From assembly GCF_021531915.1 (NCBI RefSeq), contig NZ_JAFBIV010000019.1, positions 1 to 37,408 of the forward strand: a DNA stretch of 37,408 bases, written 5' to 3'. Below, piece by piece: positions 24,690-32,969 of this stretch. Position numbers and translations under genes: made by a program. The notes below the pieces were generated by a model that did no database searches, was not told the origin of the DNA, and worked only from the letters and a program-made list of their open reading frames with translations. This DNA is from Oscillibacter valericigenes. Lineage in GTDB: Bacteria > Bacillota > Clostridia > Oscillospirales > Oscillospiraceae. Numbering within the stretch: position 1 is the first letter of the stretch; each line of letters begins with the position of its first letter.

Positions 24690-25643
24690 TTATACTGCCT
24701 CCTGTGTTCTCTCCGTTACCTTAAAGGGGCGGAGATTTGTATGTTTGTAGTAGGGTGTCAAATCAATATTGGGATGGTCTTTGGCAAACTCTTTCGCCTG
24801 AAAGGTCTGCCGGGTCTGGGATTTCCAACTGACATTGAATAGGCCGCAGGAACCACTCTCCGAGTTACCCAAATCGGCCTTGATGGTGTTTTCAATCTCG
24901 CCGATACGGAAATCCAGCGCCTTTTTGTCCTCTTTCAGACGCATATACTCCTGCAGCACGGCATCCCGGCCAAACAGTGCTGTGGTGGTATGGAGACTGA
25001 CTGGATAGACTTCCTGTAAGGCTGCTGTGGTGGCCTCGGAGCCGTCAGCGGCAGGTGGGATATCCTGTTCCACCTGTTTCCAGAACGCTGCTTCCGCTGT
25101 CATCAGTGCGTCGATCTCTGCCTGGTTTCGTTCCAGGACAAAGGTAAAAAAGCCCCGGCCATAGGCCAGAACTGCCAGATACCACCGCTCCGCCCCGGTC
25201 ACGGCCAGATAGTGGACACACTGTGCGTAATACTGTACCGGAAACTCCACGCCGTTGAACTGCTTCAGGTCAAGAGAAAAGGTGGTCTTACACTCCAATC
25301 CGGCATTTTCCCCCATCACCATCCGGTCAACATCCGCGTGGGCAAAGGGATACTGGGGGTTATACAGCATAGCTGCCAGCCGATAGACCCGCTTCCCCTG
25401 CTCCTCCATCCAGCGCCGAGCCACATAGTCCTCCAGGTCACGTCCCTGGCGCATGGCCTCCGTGTCCGCTTTCTCCGCTGCCCGTCCGGTTTTATCTGCC
25501 CAAACGGAAAATGGGCTTACCCACTTGGACAAGCCCACGATCCCGGCAGCATCAGAGCCGCCGATGGTTTTCCTGCGCCGTTCCAGCCATTCCTCACGAC
25601 TCATACCCTTAGTGGATATCTTTTTCAGTCCTCTTACCATCAT
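24690..25643 (-). CDS. YqaJ-family viral recombinase (lambda-exonuclease fold)
   Basis: 317 residues. The PD-(D/E)XK nuclease core is seen as GGSDAAGIVG (28-37), ED in DLEDYVARR (about 71), AHADVD (101-106) and ECK (117-119), matching the YqaJ/lambda-exonuclease family. It resects double-stranded ends 5' to 3' with Mg2+, giving ssDNA for RecT. The C-terminal third, including LKEDKKALDFRIGEIENTI, is a charged helix. Two adjacent ATGs (25643 and 25640) share the GAGGTG site, so the start is uncertain by one codon. It follows the DUF932 gene by 4 bases. Confidence 0.9.
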   Translation of the reverse strand: MMVRGLKKISTKGMSREEWLERRRKTIGGSDAAGIVGLSKWVSPFSVWADKTGRAAEKADTEAMRQGRDLEDYVARRWMEEQGKRVYRLAAMLYNPQYPFAHADVDRMVMGENAGLECKTTFSLDLKQFNGVEFPVQYYAQCVHYLAVTGAERWYLAVLAYGRGFFTFVLERNQAEIDALMTAEAAFWKQVEQDIPPAADGSEATTAALQEVYPVSLHTTTALFGRDAVLQEYMRLKEDKKALDFRIGEIENTIKADLGNSESGSCGLFNVSWKSQTRQTFQAKEFAKDHPNIDLTPYYKHTNLRPFKVTERTQEAV

Positions 25644-25647
25644 CTCT

Positions 25648-26571
25648 TCACCTCATGCAAAGAGCGGCCATTCTGTCCATCAGGACATGGCCGCTCATCA
25701 CTTTTCCCCAGTTGTTTTCAGCGTAGTTTTTTGTATTCCGGTGGGGCATACTGTGGGTCACCAAATCGCTGATGGCATTGATGGCGCCCCATGCCGTACC
25801 CCGAAACTTCGTAATATCCGGGGCGAAGTAGCAGACCATGAACTCATCCTTACACTTGGCAATGGTGGCCTTTTCCCGCTCCGTCGTCTTTTCTGTAACA
25901 GGAAACAGCTCGTTGAGGATATCTCTGATCTCATCGTCACGCAGCGTTTTATTGGCTGCCATGTCCGCGTATTCGGCCAAGCCGTCCATATAGTCTTCGG
26001 CACGGAACAGACAGTCCCGCGCTTCACTCAACCGCTCGTGGACATTTTCGGTGTGGCGCATGGACCAGGTACGCTTGGCGGTAGCCAGGGCCACATTCAA
26101 CGTGTTGTTGCATACGACCCGGATGGGTGTCATGCAGACCCGAACGCCGCTGCTGCCATCATGGGCATTGGTGAAACAGAGGTACGGCTCTACGGCATCC
26201 CCGGCAATCTTACGCTCCTGCATTTTTGCCAGCAGCCAGATTTGCTTTCCGTCCCGCAGGGAGCCTGCGGTTTCGTAACGGACATCCCCGCTGATCAGGT
26301 CATCGGTGAACTTGAAGGCGTCAATGTTCTGGACGACCTTGTATCGGTCACCTACCACGCCCAGCACATTGTCATCGCTGTCCCGGACATTTGCCTTGAA
26401 GCCTTTGATGATGCCGCCACGGGCGTTGAAGATATTTTCCTGCCGGACGCTCCAATCCAGCCCCGCAAAGCGCAGGGCGTCTTCGCTGTTGGGCGCTTCG
26501 GACACCTCCGTGCCCAATCCGTGCCAGGGACGCTCTCTCACATACATCATGGTTTCCACATTTGCCGCCAT
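25648..26571 (-). CDS. DUF932 domain protein (phage/plasmid-like)
   Basis: 307 residues matching the DUF932 (phage/plasmid-like TIGR03299) family: PWHGLGTEV near the N-terminus, VVGDRYKVVQN, the central CMTPIRVVCNNTLNVAL and the C-terminal FRGTAWGAINAISDLVTH. Members are frequent next to RecT/YqaJ on phages and conjugative elements and are thought to relate to DNA recombination or replication, but no activity is proven. It is the first gene of the DUF932-YqaJ-RecT transcript. A 50-base leader and a hairpin (26627-26670) precede it. Confidence 0.88.
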   Translation of the reverse strand: MAANVETMMYVRERPWHGLGTEVSEAPNSEDALRFAGLDWSVRQENIFNARGGIIKGFKANVRDSDDNVLGVVGDRYKVVQNIDAFKFTDDLISGDVRYETAGSLRDGKQIWLLAKMQERKIAGDAVEPYLCFTNAHDGSSGVRVCMTPIRVVCNNTLNVALATAKRTWSMRHTENVHERLSEARDCLFRAEDYMDGLAEYADMAANKTLRDDEIRDILNELFPVTEKTTEREKATIAKCKDEFMVCYFAPDITKFRGTAWGAINAISDLVTHSMPHRNTKNYAENNWGKVMSGHVLMDRMAALCMR

Positions 26572-26626
26572 TTTTACGACCTTCTTTCTTAAAAATCACC
26601 GAAAAACGCTCTATGCTCCGCGGTCC

Positions 26627-26670
26627 CCTATGATACGTGAGACCGCCAGAGCGTCTCTGGTGTCATAAGG
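26627..26670 (-). other. Hairpin upstream of the DUF932 gene
   Basis: Imperfect stem with paired blocks TATGA/TCATA and GAGAC/GTCTC around a short loop. It has no clear U-run, so it could be a weak terminator of the upstream zinc-ribbon gene or a 5' leader structure. Confidence 0.35.
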
Positions 26671-26760
26671 ATAGTATGTCATTGAAATATTCGATTTTTA
26701 CGGCTGTGTCCCAATGCCCTTGTGGGATTTCAACAGCAAAAAAGAAAAGGCCCGAAAAAT

Positions 26761-27057
26761 CTATTCGGGGCCATGATCTCCATCCCATCCAATATACCGG
26801 ATCTCTGCATAATCATATTTTGACCAGGAAAGCCTTTGCCCACATCGGTCACAGTATTTCTGATATTCCCGTTCCATGGTTGCCTTGCATCTGGGGCAGA
26901 CCGCGTAGGCATCATGGCAAGAAAAGACGCGGATCTCAGTGACCCTTCTTGGGAGACGGTATGTGGGGGCCAGCAGCAGATCAAGGATGACTTGTAAAAG
27001 AGTGACCTCGGGCGTGGATTCTTCCAAACAACACTCCATTTCGTGGAGAATGACCAT
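26761..27057 (-). CDS. Small zinc-ribbon protein
   Basis: 98 residues from ATG 27057, preceded by AGAGGTG at a 5-base spacing; the frame stays open to 27207 but the upstream ATGs lack an RBS. Its C-terminal half holds a treble-clef-like zinc ribbon: CPRC and CDRC in AVCPRCKATMEREYQKYCDRC. The N-terminal half is helical (MVILHEMECCLEE, LLQVILDLLLAP). Such small zinc-binding proteins on mobile elements may bind DNA or another protein; no family can be named. It is the leftmost-reading gene before the S-layer promoter region and is divergent from it. Expression upstream of DUF932 suggests it could belong to the same transcript. Confidence 0.65.
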   Translation of the reverse strand: MVILHEMECCLEESTPEVTLLQVILDLLLAPTYRLPRRVTEIRVFSCHDAYAVCPRCKATMEREYQKYCDRCGQRLSWSKYDYAEIRYIGWDGDHGPE

Positions 27058-27267
27058 GATATCACCTCTGAGGCAACTATAGAGGCTTTGATATCCAAAC
27101 TCCAGGCTGTTATATGACGTCAGGTAAATGTCAGCCATGCTGCATGATTTGGAAAAAGCTGGGATCTTTCGCTGATGTTTCGATTTCGTGACAAAACATA
27201 AAATCATATTGCCTATATTTTAACAAGCTCGTAACAGAACGGCTGAAAGCCTTGATTTGGCTGGGTT

Positions 27268-27365
27268 TCCGATGTAAATTGAACCTGCAAAGCGGGGGAC
27301 GCAATGGGTACGCCGGCGTAGAAACAGGATCGGCTAGCCACTGTCTGTGGGCCGGAGTGACCGGC
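27268..27365 (+). promoter_or_regulatory. Probable GEMM-type (cyclic-di-GMP-I-like) riboswitch
   Basis: The leader of the S-layer gene contains GAACCTGCAAAGCGGGGGAC continuing into GCAATGGG. The CCUGC/GCGGG hairpin followed by GGGGACGCAA matches the core of the c-di-GMP-I aptamer, and GGCTAGCCACTG resembles its second-stem receptor. The conserved GGCAAACC is only partly kept (GAACC). A GCCGG/CCGGC hairpin (27351-27365) follows, before the RBS. Weak promoter elements (TTGCCT, TAACAG, 17 apart) lie near 27212. The rest of the 27058-27426 interval has no gene. Confidence 0.55.
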
Positions 27366-27426
27366 ACGTACTTCGCTTTGACAAAAATGGCGGTAATTTC
27401 CGCTAATCTACAAGGAGGAAACCCAT

Positions 27427-30400
27427 ATGAAGAAGTTCCTTTCTCTGGTTCTGGCTCTGATTATGACCATGTCTCTGGTCACCGTCAGCGCCGGCGCCAA
27501 GGACTTCACCGACGACGACAAGCTCAACTATGAAGAAGCCGTCGCCGTGATGTCCGAAATCGGCGTCATCGATGGTTACACCGATGGCTCCTTCAAGCCC
27601 CAGAACGGCCTGACCCGTGGCGCGGCTGCCAAGATCATCTGCAACATGATCCTGGGCCCCACCACCGCTTCCGCTCTGCGTGCTGACACCGCTCCTTTCA
27701 AGGACGTGCCTGCTGACAACCAGTATGCCGGTTACATTGCTTACTGCGTGCAGCAGGGCATCACCGCCGGCTACACCGACGGCACCTATCGTCCCGCCGC
27801 TCCCCTGACCAACTTCGCTTTCATGAAGATGCTGCTGGGCGCTCTGGGCTATGACCAGAACACCGAGGGCTATGTTGGTGCCAACTGCTTCATCAACGTT
27901 GCCAAGCAGGCCATCGGCCTGGGCCTGAACAAGGGCCTGCTGGTCGACTTCGACGGCGGCAAGCAGATCAACCGTGAAGAGGCTGCCCTGTTTGCTTTCA
28001 ACACCCTGAAGGCCACTGTTGTTGAGTATCCCGAGAAGACCACCGTGAACGTCGGTGGCGCTCAGGTCGTGCTGCAGGGCAAGGCTCAGGACGTTGAGTG
28101 GGGCACTGCCACTCTGAACGACGGCAACATCGACCGCCTGGGCGGTGACGGCTTCGTTCAGTTCGCTGAGAAGCACTTCCCCAAGCTGGTCCGCACGACT
28201 GACATTGACGACTTCGGCCGTCCCGCCAACACCTGGACCTTCAACAAGAAGGACATCGGCACCTATGTCAACAAGGACCTGCTGGTCGCCACCTACACCA
28301 AGGGTGTTAAGGGCGGCGCCATCTTCTCCGACATCGGCTCCGTGGCTGCCAAGTTCGCCCTGACTTACTGGGAGAACGGTATTGCCCTGGATAAGGATGC
28401 CACTGCCACCCAGGCTGCCAAGCTGGTCAAGGGCAACGACAAGACCATGAACCACTCCGGCAACGGCGTCCTGACCGAGGTCTATGTGGACACCGATACC
28501 GACGAGCTGACCATCGTTGAGGTCCACACCTATCTGGCTCAGGCTAACGCCGACTACAACGAGAAGACTGAGAAGATCAGCCTGACCGTTTACTATGGTG
28601 TTGATACTCCCAAGATGAGCACCACTAACGCTGAGCCCTCTGAGAAGACCATCACCCGCACTGTGACTCTGGAGGACTTCCCCCAGATCAAGGACCTTGA
28701 GGATGACGACGTTGTTCTGGTCACCTATGCTGGCGAGAAGAAGGTCATCAAGTCCATCGCTGATCCCGAGATCGTTGCTGACACCGAGCTGACCGCTTAC
28801 TCCGTCAATGGCGGCGACGTGGATGAGAAGGCTTACATGATGAAGTCCATCAAGGCTGCCGGTGAGACTTACAACGCCTCCTATGACTCTGCTTGGGAAG
28901 CCAAGTACCTGTATGATTACACTCTGACCGAGCTGAAGGATCACACCTGGAACGTCTATCTGGATCAGTACGGCTATGTCCTGGGCCTGGAGAACGTTGA
29001 GGCTTCTGTGAACTATGCCTTCCTGATCGGCTATGAGTCCGGCTCCTCTGTCCTGGCCAAGGCCATCGACAAGGCTCTGGTCATCACCATCGACAGCGAG
29101 AAGAAGGCTGATCTGGTGACCGTTGAGATCCGCGACGACAAGATGGACGGCATCGGCAACGCCGATCCCACCAAGGATGAGCATGTCGAGCTGTTCGGCC
29201 GGAACAACAACACTCCCGAGAATGCCGCTGTCAACAAGTGGGTCACCTACGAGATGGACGGCGACGTCATGATCCTGAAGACCTGCGTCAACGACCAGTT
29301 CCAGGATACCACCACCGCCAAGATTGACAAGGAGAACGCCACTCTCGAGGATCGGACCACTGAACCCGATACTGTGAAGTACGGCAACGCTGCTTCCCTG
29401 TACATTGCTGTTGACGCTGACCTGAGCGTTGCTGCTGACGGTTCCATCGTTGACATCAACGGCCAGTCCATCGGCATCAAGAATACCAGCATCAACATCT
29501 ACAGCAACAACGAACCCGCCACCAAGACCGAGGCTGGCTACACCACCAACGCCAATGGCGCTTACGTCCTGTATGACAACAGCGGCTATGTCAAGTATGC
29601 CGTGGTCGTGGGCGAGGACGGCTCCATCGCTGACCGTCTGGTCTATCTGACCGACGACATCGCTGAGAAGCGCTATGACAAGGAAGCCAACGAGTACTAC
29701 TACATCTATGAGGGCATCGTCGGCGGCGAGGTCAACGACGAGATCATCTCTGAGGTCGCCAAGGACACCAACGGCAATTACCTGGCTGAGGGCATCCTGT
29801 ATGTCGCTTCCTACGACGCTGCCGGCAACATCGTCAAGATGACTGCCAAGACCGACAACTGGTTCGCTGCCAACACCGTGAACAACCGCGACGCCAAGTA
29901 CGTCCAGGCTACCAGCGGTGTCCAGGTCGGCGCCAATCCCAAGCTGGCTGAGCCCTGCGCTCTGAACCTGAAGGAGCAGACTCTGTACATCACCGCCGCT
30001 TCCAACAACCACTATGTGATTCTGGACGACGAGTGCGTGTTCTATGTCAACCAGTCTGACGACGAGGGCGAGACCGACGGTTACGAGCGCTTCACCAGCG
30101 CCAAGAACGCTCTGGCCGCTCTGGGCAACACCACTTCCTTCACCGGCAACTTCGTGGCTATCTGCGACGGTACCACCGGCTTCGCCACCACTGTCATCAT
30201 CAACGACAGCAAGTTTGAGATGGAAGAGGATACCGTGGAAACCGAGCAGCCTGCTGAGCCCGCTACCTACACCGTGGAAGTTCTGGGCTGCAGTAAGCAG
30301 AGCAAGAACGTCCAGTTCGTGATTTGGAACAACGAGACTCGCAAGTGTCTGACCGCTGAGGAGCTGGAGGCTCTGAACCTGACGGAGGAAGACTTTGTTG

Positions 30401-30714
30401 TCTATAATAACGGCAATCAGGTTCTTCTGAAGTCCGGCAACGGAGAGACTGGCTCTGTTTATAAGAAGTTCGGTGATAGTTACGTAAAGACTCAGCACCA
30501 GTTCACTAACAGTGCTTTCGTTATTCTGGATGGTCCTGCGTACGACGGCAATACTCCTGCCGAGGGCTCTAGATTTATTGATATTTATGGTGCAAATGCA
30601 GGCTTTGTAAAGGCACATCTGGATGGCCAGTTGACCTCCGGTACTGTGACGGTCTATGTCGACAGAGAAGAGTGCACTGCCTTTGTGTCCTTTACTATTC
30701 CTGCTGGAACCTGA
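27427..30714 (+). CDS. S-layer protein with SLH domains
   Basis: 1095 residues. An N-terminal signal peptide (MKKFLSLVLALIMTMSLVTV, cut near AGA) is followed by SLH domains at about 27-75 (GVIDGYTDGSFKPQNGLTRG), 90-135 (GITAGYTDGTYRPAAPLTN) and a weaker one to about 195, which bind secondary wall polymer. The rest is a long acidic beta-rich array typical of S-layer or surface proteins. AAGGAGG precedes the ATG. Codons are extremely biased (CTG, AAG, GAC, GGC) until about 30380; the last ~330 bases use AT-ending codons, suggesting a mosaic 3' end. It lies inside the island, which is unusual for such a gene. A probable GEMM riboswitch controls it. Confidence 0.92.
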   Translation: MKKFLSLVLALIMTMSLVTVSAGAKDFTDDDKLNYEEAVAVMSEIGVIDGYTDGSFKPQNGLTRGAAAKIICNMILGPTTASALRADTAPFKDVPADNQYAGYIAYCVQQGITAGYTDGTYRPAAPLTNFAFMKMLLGALGYDQNTEGYVGANCFINVAKQAIGLGLNKGLLVDFDGGKQINREEAALFAFNTLKATVVEYPEKTTVNVGGAQVVLQGKAQDVEWGTATLNDGNIDRLGGDGFVQFAEKHFPKLVRTTDIDDFGRPANTWTFNKKDIGTYVNKDLLVATYTKGVKGGAIFSDIGSVAAKFALTYWENGIALDKDATATQAAKLVKGNDKTMNHSGNGVLTEVYVDTDTDELTIVEVHTYLAQANADYNEKTEKISLTVYYGVDTPKMSTTNAEPSEKTITRTVTLEDFPQIKDLEDDDVVLVTYAGEKKVIKSIADPEIVADTELTAYSVNGGDVDEKAYMMKSIKAAGETYNASYDSAWEAKYLYDYTLTELKDHTWNVYLDQYGYVLGLENVEASVNYAFLIGYESGSSVLAKAIDKALVITIDSEKKADLVTVEIRDDKMDGIGNADPTKDEHVELFGRNNNTPENAAVNKWVTYEMDGDVMILKTCVNDQFQDTTTAKIDKENATLEDRTTEPDTVKYGNAASLYIAVDADLSVAADGSIVDINGQSIGIKNTSINIYSNNEPATKTEAGYTTNANGAYVLYDNSGYVKYAVVVGEDGSIADRLVYLTDDIAEKRYDKEANEYYYIYEGIVGGEVNDEIISEVAKDTNGNYLAEGILYVASYDAAGNIVKMTAKTDNWFAANTVNNRDAKYVQATSGVQVGANPKLAEPCALNLKEQTLYITAASNNHYVILDDECVFYVNQSDDEGETDGYERFTSAKNALAALGNTTSFTGNFVAICDGTTGFATTVIINDSKFEMEEDTVETEQPAEPATYTVEVLGCSKQSKNVQFVIWNNETRKCLTAEELEALNLTEEDFVVYNNGNQVLLKSGNGETGSVYKKFGDSYVKTQHQFTNSAFVILDGPAYDGNTPAEGSRFIDIYGANAGFVKAHLDGQLTSGTVTVYVDREECTAFVSFTIPAGT

Positions 30715-30762
30715 TGCGTTTTTGATCGCAAATATCAAAACTCACCTGAGTTGAGATAACCA

Positions 30763-30790
30763 AGACCCCCGGGCCCACGCCCGGGGGTCT
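30763..30790 (+). terminator. Terminator of the S-layer gene
   Basis: Perfect 12-bp GC-rich stem (AGACCCCCGGGC with GCCCGGGGGTCT) and a 4-base loop, followed by TCCCC. Stable, although the U-run is short. Confidence 0.8.
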
Positions 30791-30856
30791 TCCCCTAATC
30801 GTTTCCAAGAGGTATACTCGCCCCATCAGGGAACAATATCAAGCAACAAAAATTTC

Positions 30857-30899
30857 AAAGCGGGTACCCGCTTTCTCCGTCAGGCGTACGCCTGACGGA
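30857..30899. promoter_or_regulatory. Two adjacent perfect palindromes (18 and 24 bp)
   Basis: AAAGCGGGTACCCGCTTT (30857-30874) and, one base later, a 24-bp palindrome with half-site TCCGTCAGGCGT (30876-30899). Both are fully self-complementary with no loop, which favours protein-binding operators or recombination sites over RNA hairpins. They lie 51 bases upstream of the recombinase-like gene. Confidence 0.6.
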
Positions 30900-30949
30900 A
30901 TGGTTTTTGATCAGACCGCCGCGGGGACCGCACACAAGGAGGTATCCCC

Positions 30950-32206
30950 ATGGCATTTTCCTTCCATCAACCGGACCCGGAGGCAATGCGCCGTGTCCTG
31001 GATAATCAGCGCAATACCATGGCAGGCGTGGTGCTGCGTCTGGCCTGGCTGGAGGGCCTGAGCCGGGAGGAGATCCATACGCTGCAATGGCCGGACATCT
31101 CTCTGGAGACCCATGAGATCGTGCTGAAGGACCGCCGCGTCCCGCTGTGCGAAGAGATGGAACAGGTCCTGGTGGGCCGCCGCAAGCCCTTCGCCTGGGC
31201 GTCTCCTTATGTGGTCTTCTCCATGCGCTCCCGGGGTGATCTGCATCCGGTGCACATTTCCCGCCTTGCCCGGGAGGCCATGGATGCCGAGCCCTGCCTT
31301 TCGCAGGTCCGCCTGACGGACCTGCGCCACGATTTCATCATCCGCCAGCTGGAGACCCACGACTGGGCCTATGTGGCCCGCATCACAGGGCACACCGTGA
31401 CATCCTTTCAGACGCGGTATTCGCCCTATATCAAGATTAAGAATCAGAGCCAGAGGGAGCTGCAGGGCGACGATGAATACCGCATCTGGCAGATCTTGCA
31501 GGCGGAAAAGGAAACGATGGAGGGCCTGGCCCTTTCCATGCGCTGGTACATGAATCTCGGCCTGGGTGAGATGGTGGGCCTGACGTGGGACCAGGTGGAC
31601 TTTGAGAAGAATCTGCTCCATCTGCCGGAACGGGACGTGGTGATCTCCGCTTCCGTGCGGAGAGCCCTGCTGGCGGCTTATGAACAGCGCAGAGAGGGGG
31701 AGGATCCCCATGTGCTGCTGAAAAAAAGCGCCCGGACGCCCATGGACGTCACCTACCTCTCCAAACGGGTCCGCACGGTGCTGCTCCGGGGAGGCGTGGA
31801 TGATATCCAGTTCCGGGATGTGTGCCGGGAATCGGAGAAAAAGACCGATAAGGAAAAGATCCTGGAGTTCGCGAAGCAGCGCCCCGGCTTTTCCCGGGGA
31901 GACGCGCTGGCGGCCCTGGATCTTACGAAGTCCACCCTCTACAAGCGGATGCGCGAGCTGGTGGAGGAGCAGAAGCTGGTCCGGGTGGGCGCCATGTATT
32001 ACCTTCCGGGCACGGTGGTGCCCCAGGAGGAACACGATGACGCCATCAGGGCCTATTTGCGGGAGCACGGCGCCGCGTCCATGAGCGACCTGCGGTTCCT
32101 GCTGCGGATCGAACGCCGCCAGTGCGGGAGAATTTTGAAGAAAATGGTGGAGGATGGAAAGCTCCTCCGTGAGGGGAATACGTTCAGGCTTCCGCCAAGT
32201 GAATAA
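30950..32206 (+). CDS. Degenerate tyrosine-recombinase-like protein with C-terminal winged helices
   Basis: 418 residues. Residues 1-165 look like a tyrosine-recombinase catalytic domain: LEGLSREEIHTLQW at box I, LTDLRHDF at box II, ITGH and TRYSPY. R126, H148 and Y157 are kept, but box I Arg is Ser38 and box II His is Thr123. Residues 185-290 look like a second, more decayed copy (MRWYMNLGLGEMVGLTWDQ). The C-terminus has two winged-helix units, 303-353 and 365-415 (LTKSTLYKRMRELVEE, ERRQCGRILKKMVEDGK). AAGGAGG precedes the ATG. It probably binds DNA and may regulate or rearrange rather than cut. It lies 235 bases after the S-layer gene, behind two palindromes. Confidence 0.75.
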   Translation: MAFSFHQPDPEAMRRVLDNQRNTMAGVVLRLAWLEGLSREEIHTLQWPDISLETHEIVLKDRRVPLCEEMEQVLVGRRKPFAWASPYVVFSMRSRGDLHPVHISRLAREAMDAEPCLSQVRLTDLRHDFIIRQLETHDWAYVARITGHTVTSFQTRYSPYIKIKNQSQRELQGDDEYRIWQILQAEKETMEGLALSMRWYMNLGLGEMVGLTWDQVDFEKNLLHLPERDVVISASVRRALLAAYEQRREGEDPHVLLKKSARTPMDVTYLSKRVRTVLLRGGVDDIQFRDVCRESEKKTDKEKILEFAKQRPGFSRGDALAALDLTKSTLYKRMRELVEEQKLVRVGAMYYLPGTVVPQEEHDDAIRAYLREHGAASMSDLRFLLRIERRQCGRILKKMVEDGKLLREGNTFRLPPSE

Positions 32207-32212
32207 AGAGAT

Positions 32213-32240
32213 GCCGGTCTGCAAAAGCAGACCGGCTTTT
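32213..32240 (+). terminator. Terminator of the recombinase-like gene
   Basis: Perfect 10-bp stem (GCCGGTCTGC with GCAGACCGGC), AAAA loop, then TTTT. A second weaker AGGGG/CCCCT hairpin follows at 32248-32264. Confidence 0.9.
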
Positions 32241-32323
32241 CTACAGAAGGGGTGTGCAGCCCCTCTTTATTATTAAATGAATGAACATCATGGTAAACAA
32301 TCTTTTATAAGGAGTGAAGTGCC

Positions 32324-32665
32324 ATGATAACAACTCAGGAATACTTGGAAACTGTCAAAAGTATGCGCAATCGTACAACACGCCTTGACCACGAAGGAGA
32401 CTACTGGACACAGGAAGAACGAGAGAGATTGGTCGTATTGTTTGACAGCGGTGAGGGAATTACGGATATTGCCGTTCAGCTGCAAAGGACAGAACCTGCC
32501 GTGTTCCAGCAGATTGAAAAGCTGGATTTGTATAAGCGTAAAGAGAACCCGGTTCGTCATCGCGATCAGTTCAAACCGCGTGGCTGCTTATGTGACCGTT
32601 GCCGGCTTGATGTGGCTTCCTGTCCCCGCAGCGCAGCTTGTGTGGAAGAACAGGAGGGTATCTGA
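32324..32665 (+). CDS. Single-unit member of a repeated helical (SANT/HTH-like) family
   Basis: 113 residues. Residues 1-72 form one copy of a ~75-residue unit also present twice in the protein at 32970-33506: YLETVKSMRNRTTRL, W-T-x-E-E around 28, then EGITDIAVQLQRTEPAVFQQ and LDLY. The GIT-x-IA...TEP-x-V pattern looks like a helix-turn-helix or SANT-like fold. The tail has four close cysteines (CLCDRC, ASC, AAC), possibly metal-binding. AAGGAG precedes the ATG. Its stop overlaps the start of the HTH gene (TGATG), so the two are coupled. Function is not known; DNA binding is a reasonable guess. Confidence 0.72.
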   Translation: MITTQEYLETVKSMRNRTTRLDHEGDYWTQEERERLVVLFDSGEGITDIAVQLQRTEPAVFQQIEKLDLYKRKENPVRHRDQFKPRGCLCDRCRLDVASCPRSAACVEEQEGI

Positions 32666-32853
32666 TGTTTGAAGAATATGCAGATGTCCTGACGGCAGAG
32701 GAAGCGTGCGAAGCCTTGAGAATTGGTTATAATGCGCTGTATGAGCTGCTGAACAGCGGCAAGCTCAAAGGCTTTCGGAATGGCCGCGTTTGGAGAATCC
32801 CCAAGCAGGCGCTCCAGGAATACATCCTTAGGAGCATTGGGGCAAAAGAGTAA
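32665..32853 (+). CDS. Excisionase-family HTH protein
   Basis: 62 residues, a single Xis/HTH_17 fold: VLTAEEACEALRIGYNALYE, then GFRNGRVWRIPKQALQEYI. The ATG at 32665 overlaps the stop of the previous gene by one base and has AGGAGGG upstream. It is a paralog-like match to 17538-17723 in length and in the R-x-W-(K/R)-IP motif. Near the right end of the island, it could act as a directionality factor or as a repressor for the genes around it. Three such proteins in one island suggest distinct targets. Confidence 0.8.
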   Translation: MFEEYADVLTAEEACEALRIGYNALYELLNSGKLKGFRNGRVWRIPKQALQEYILRSIGAKE

Positions 32854-32969
32854 AGTGATCCCCCCTTGTTTTTTTATTTTGCTCGCAGTTGCCGCAATTT
32901 CAAAACACTGCAAATAACTTTTTACAATCGCCTGAACAGGAGAGTAATCTACTGTAAAGGAGAATCACG

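Noticed and set aside
27403..30738. An 1111-codon minus-strand frame opposite the S-layer gene
   Set aside because: Caused by extreme codon bias on the plus strand; Val/Leu/Gly-rich without motifs, no RBS.
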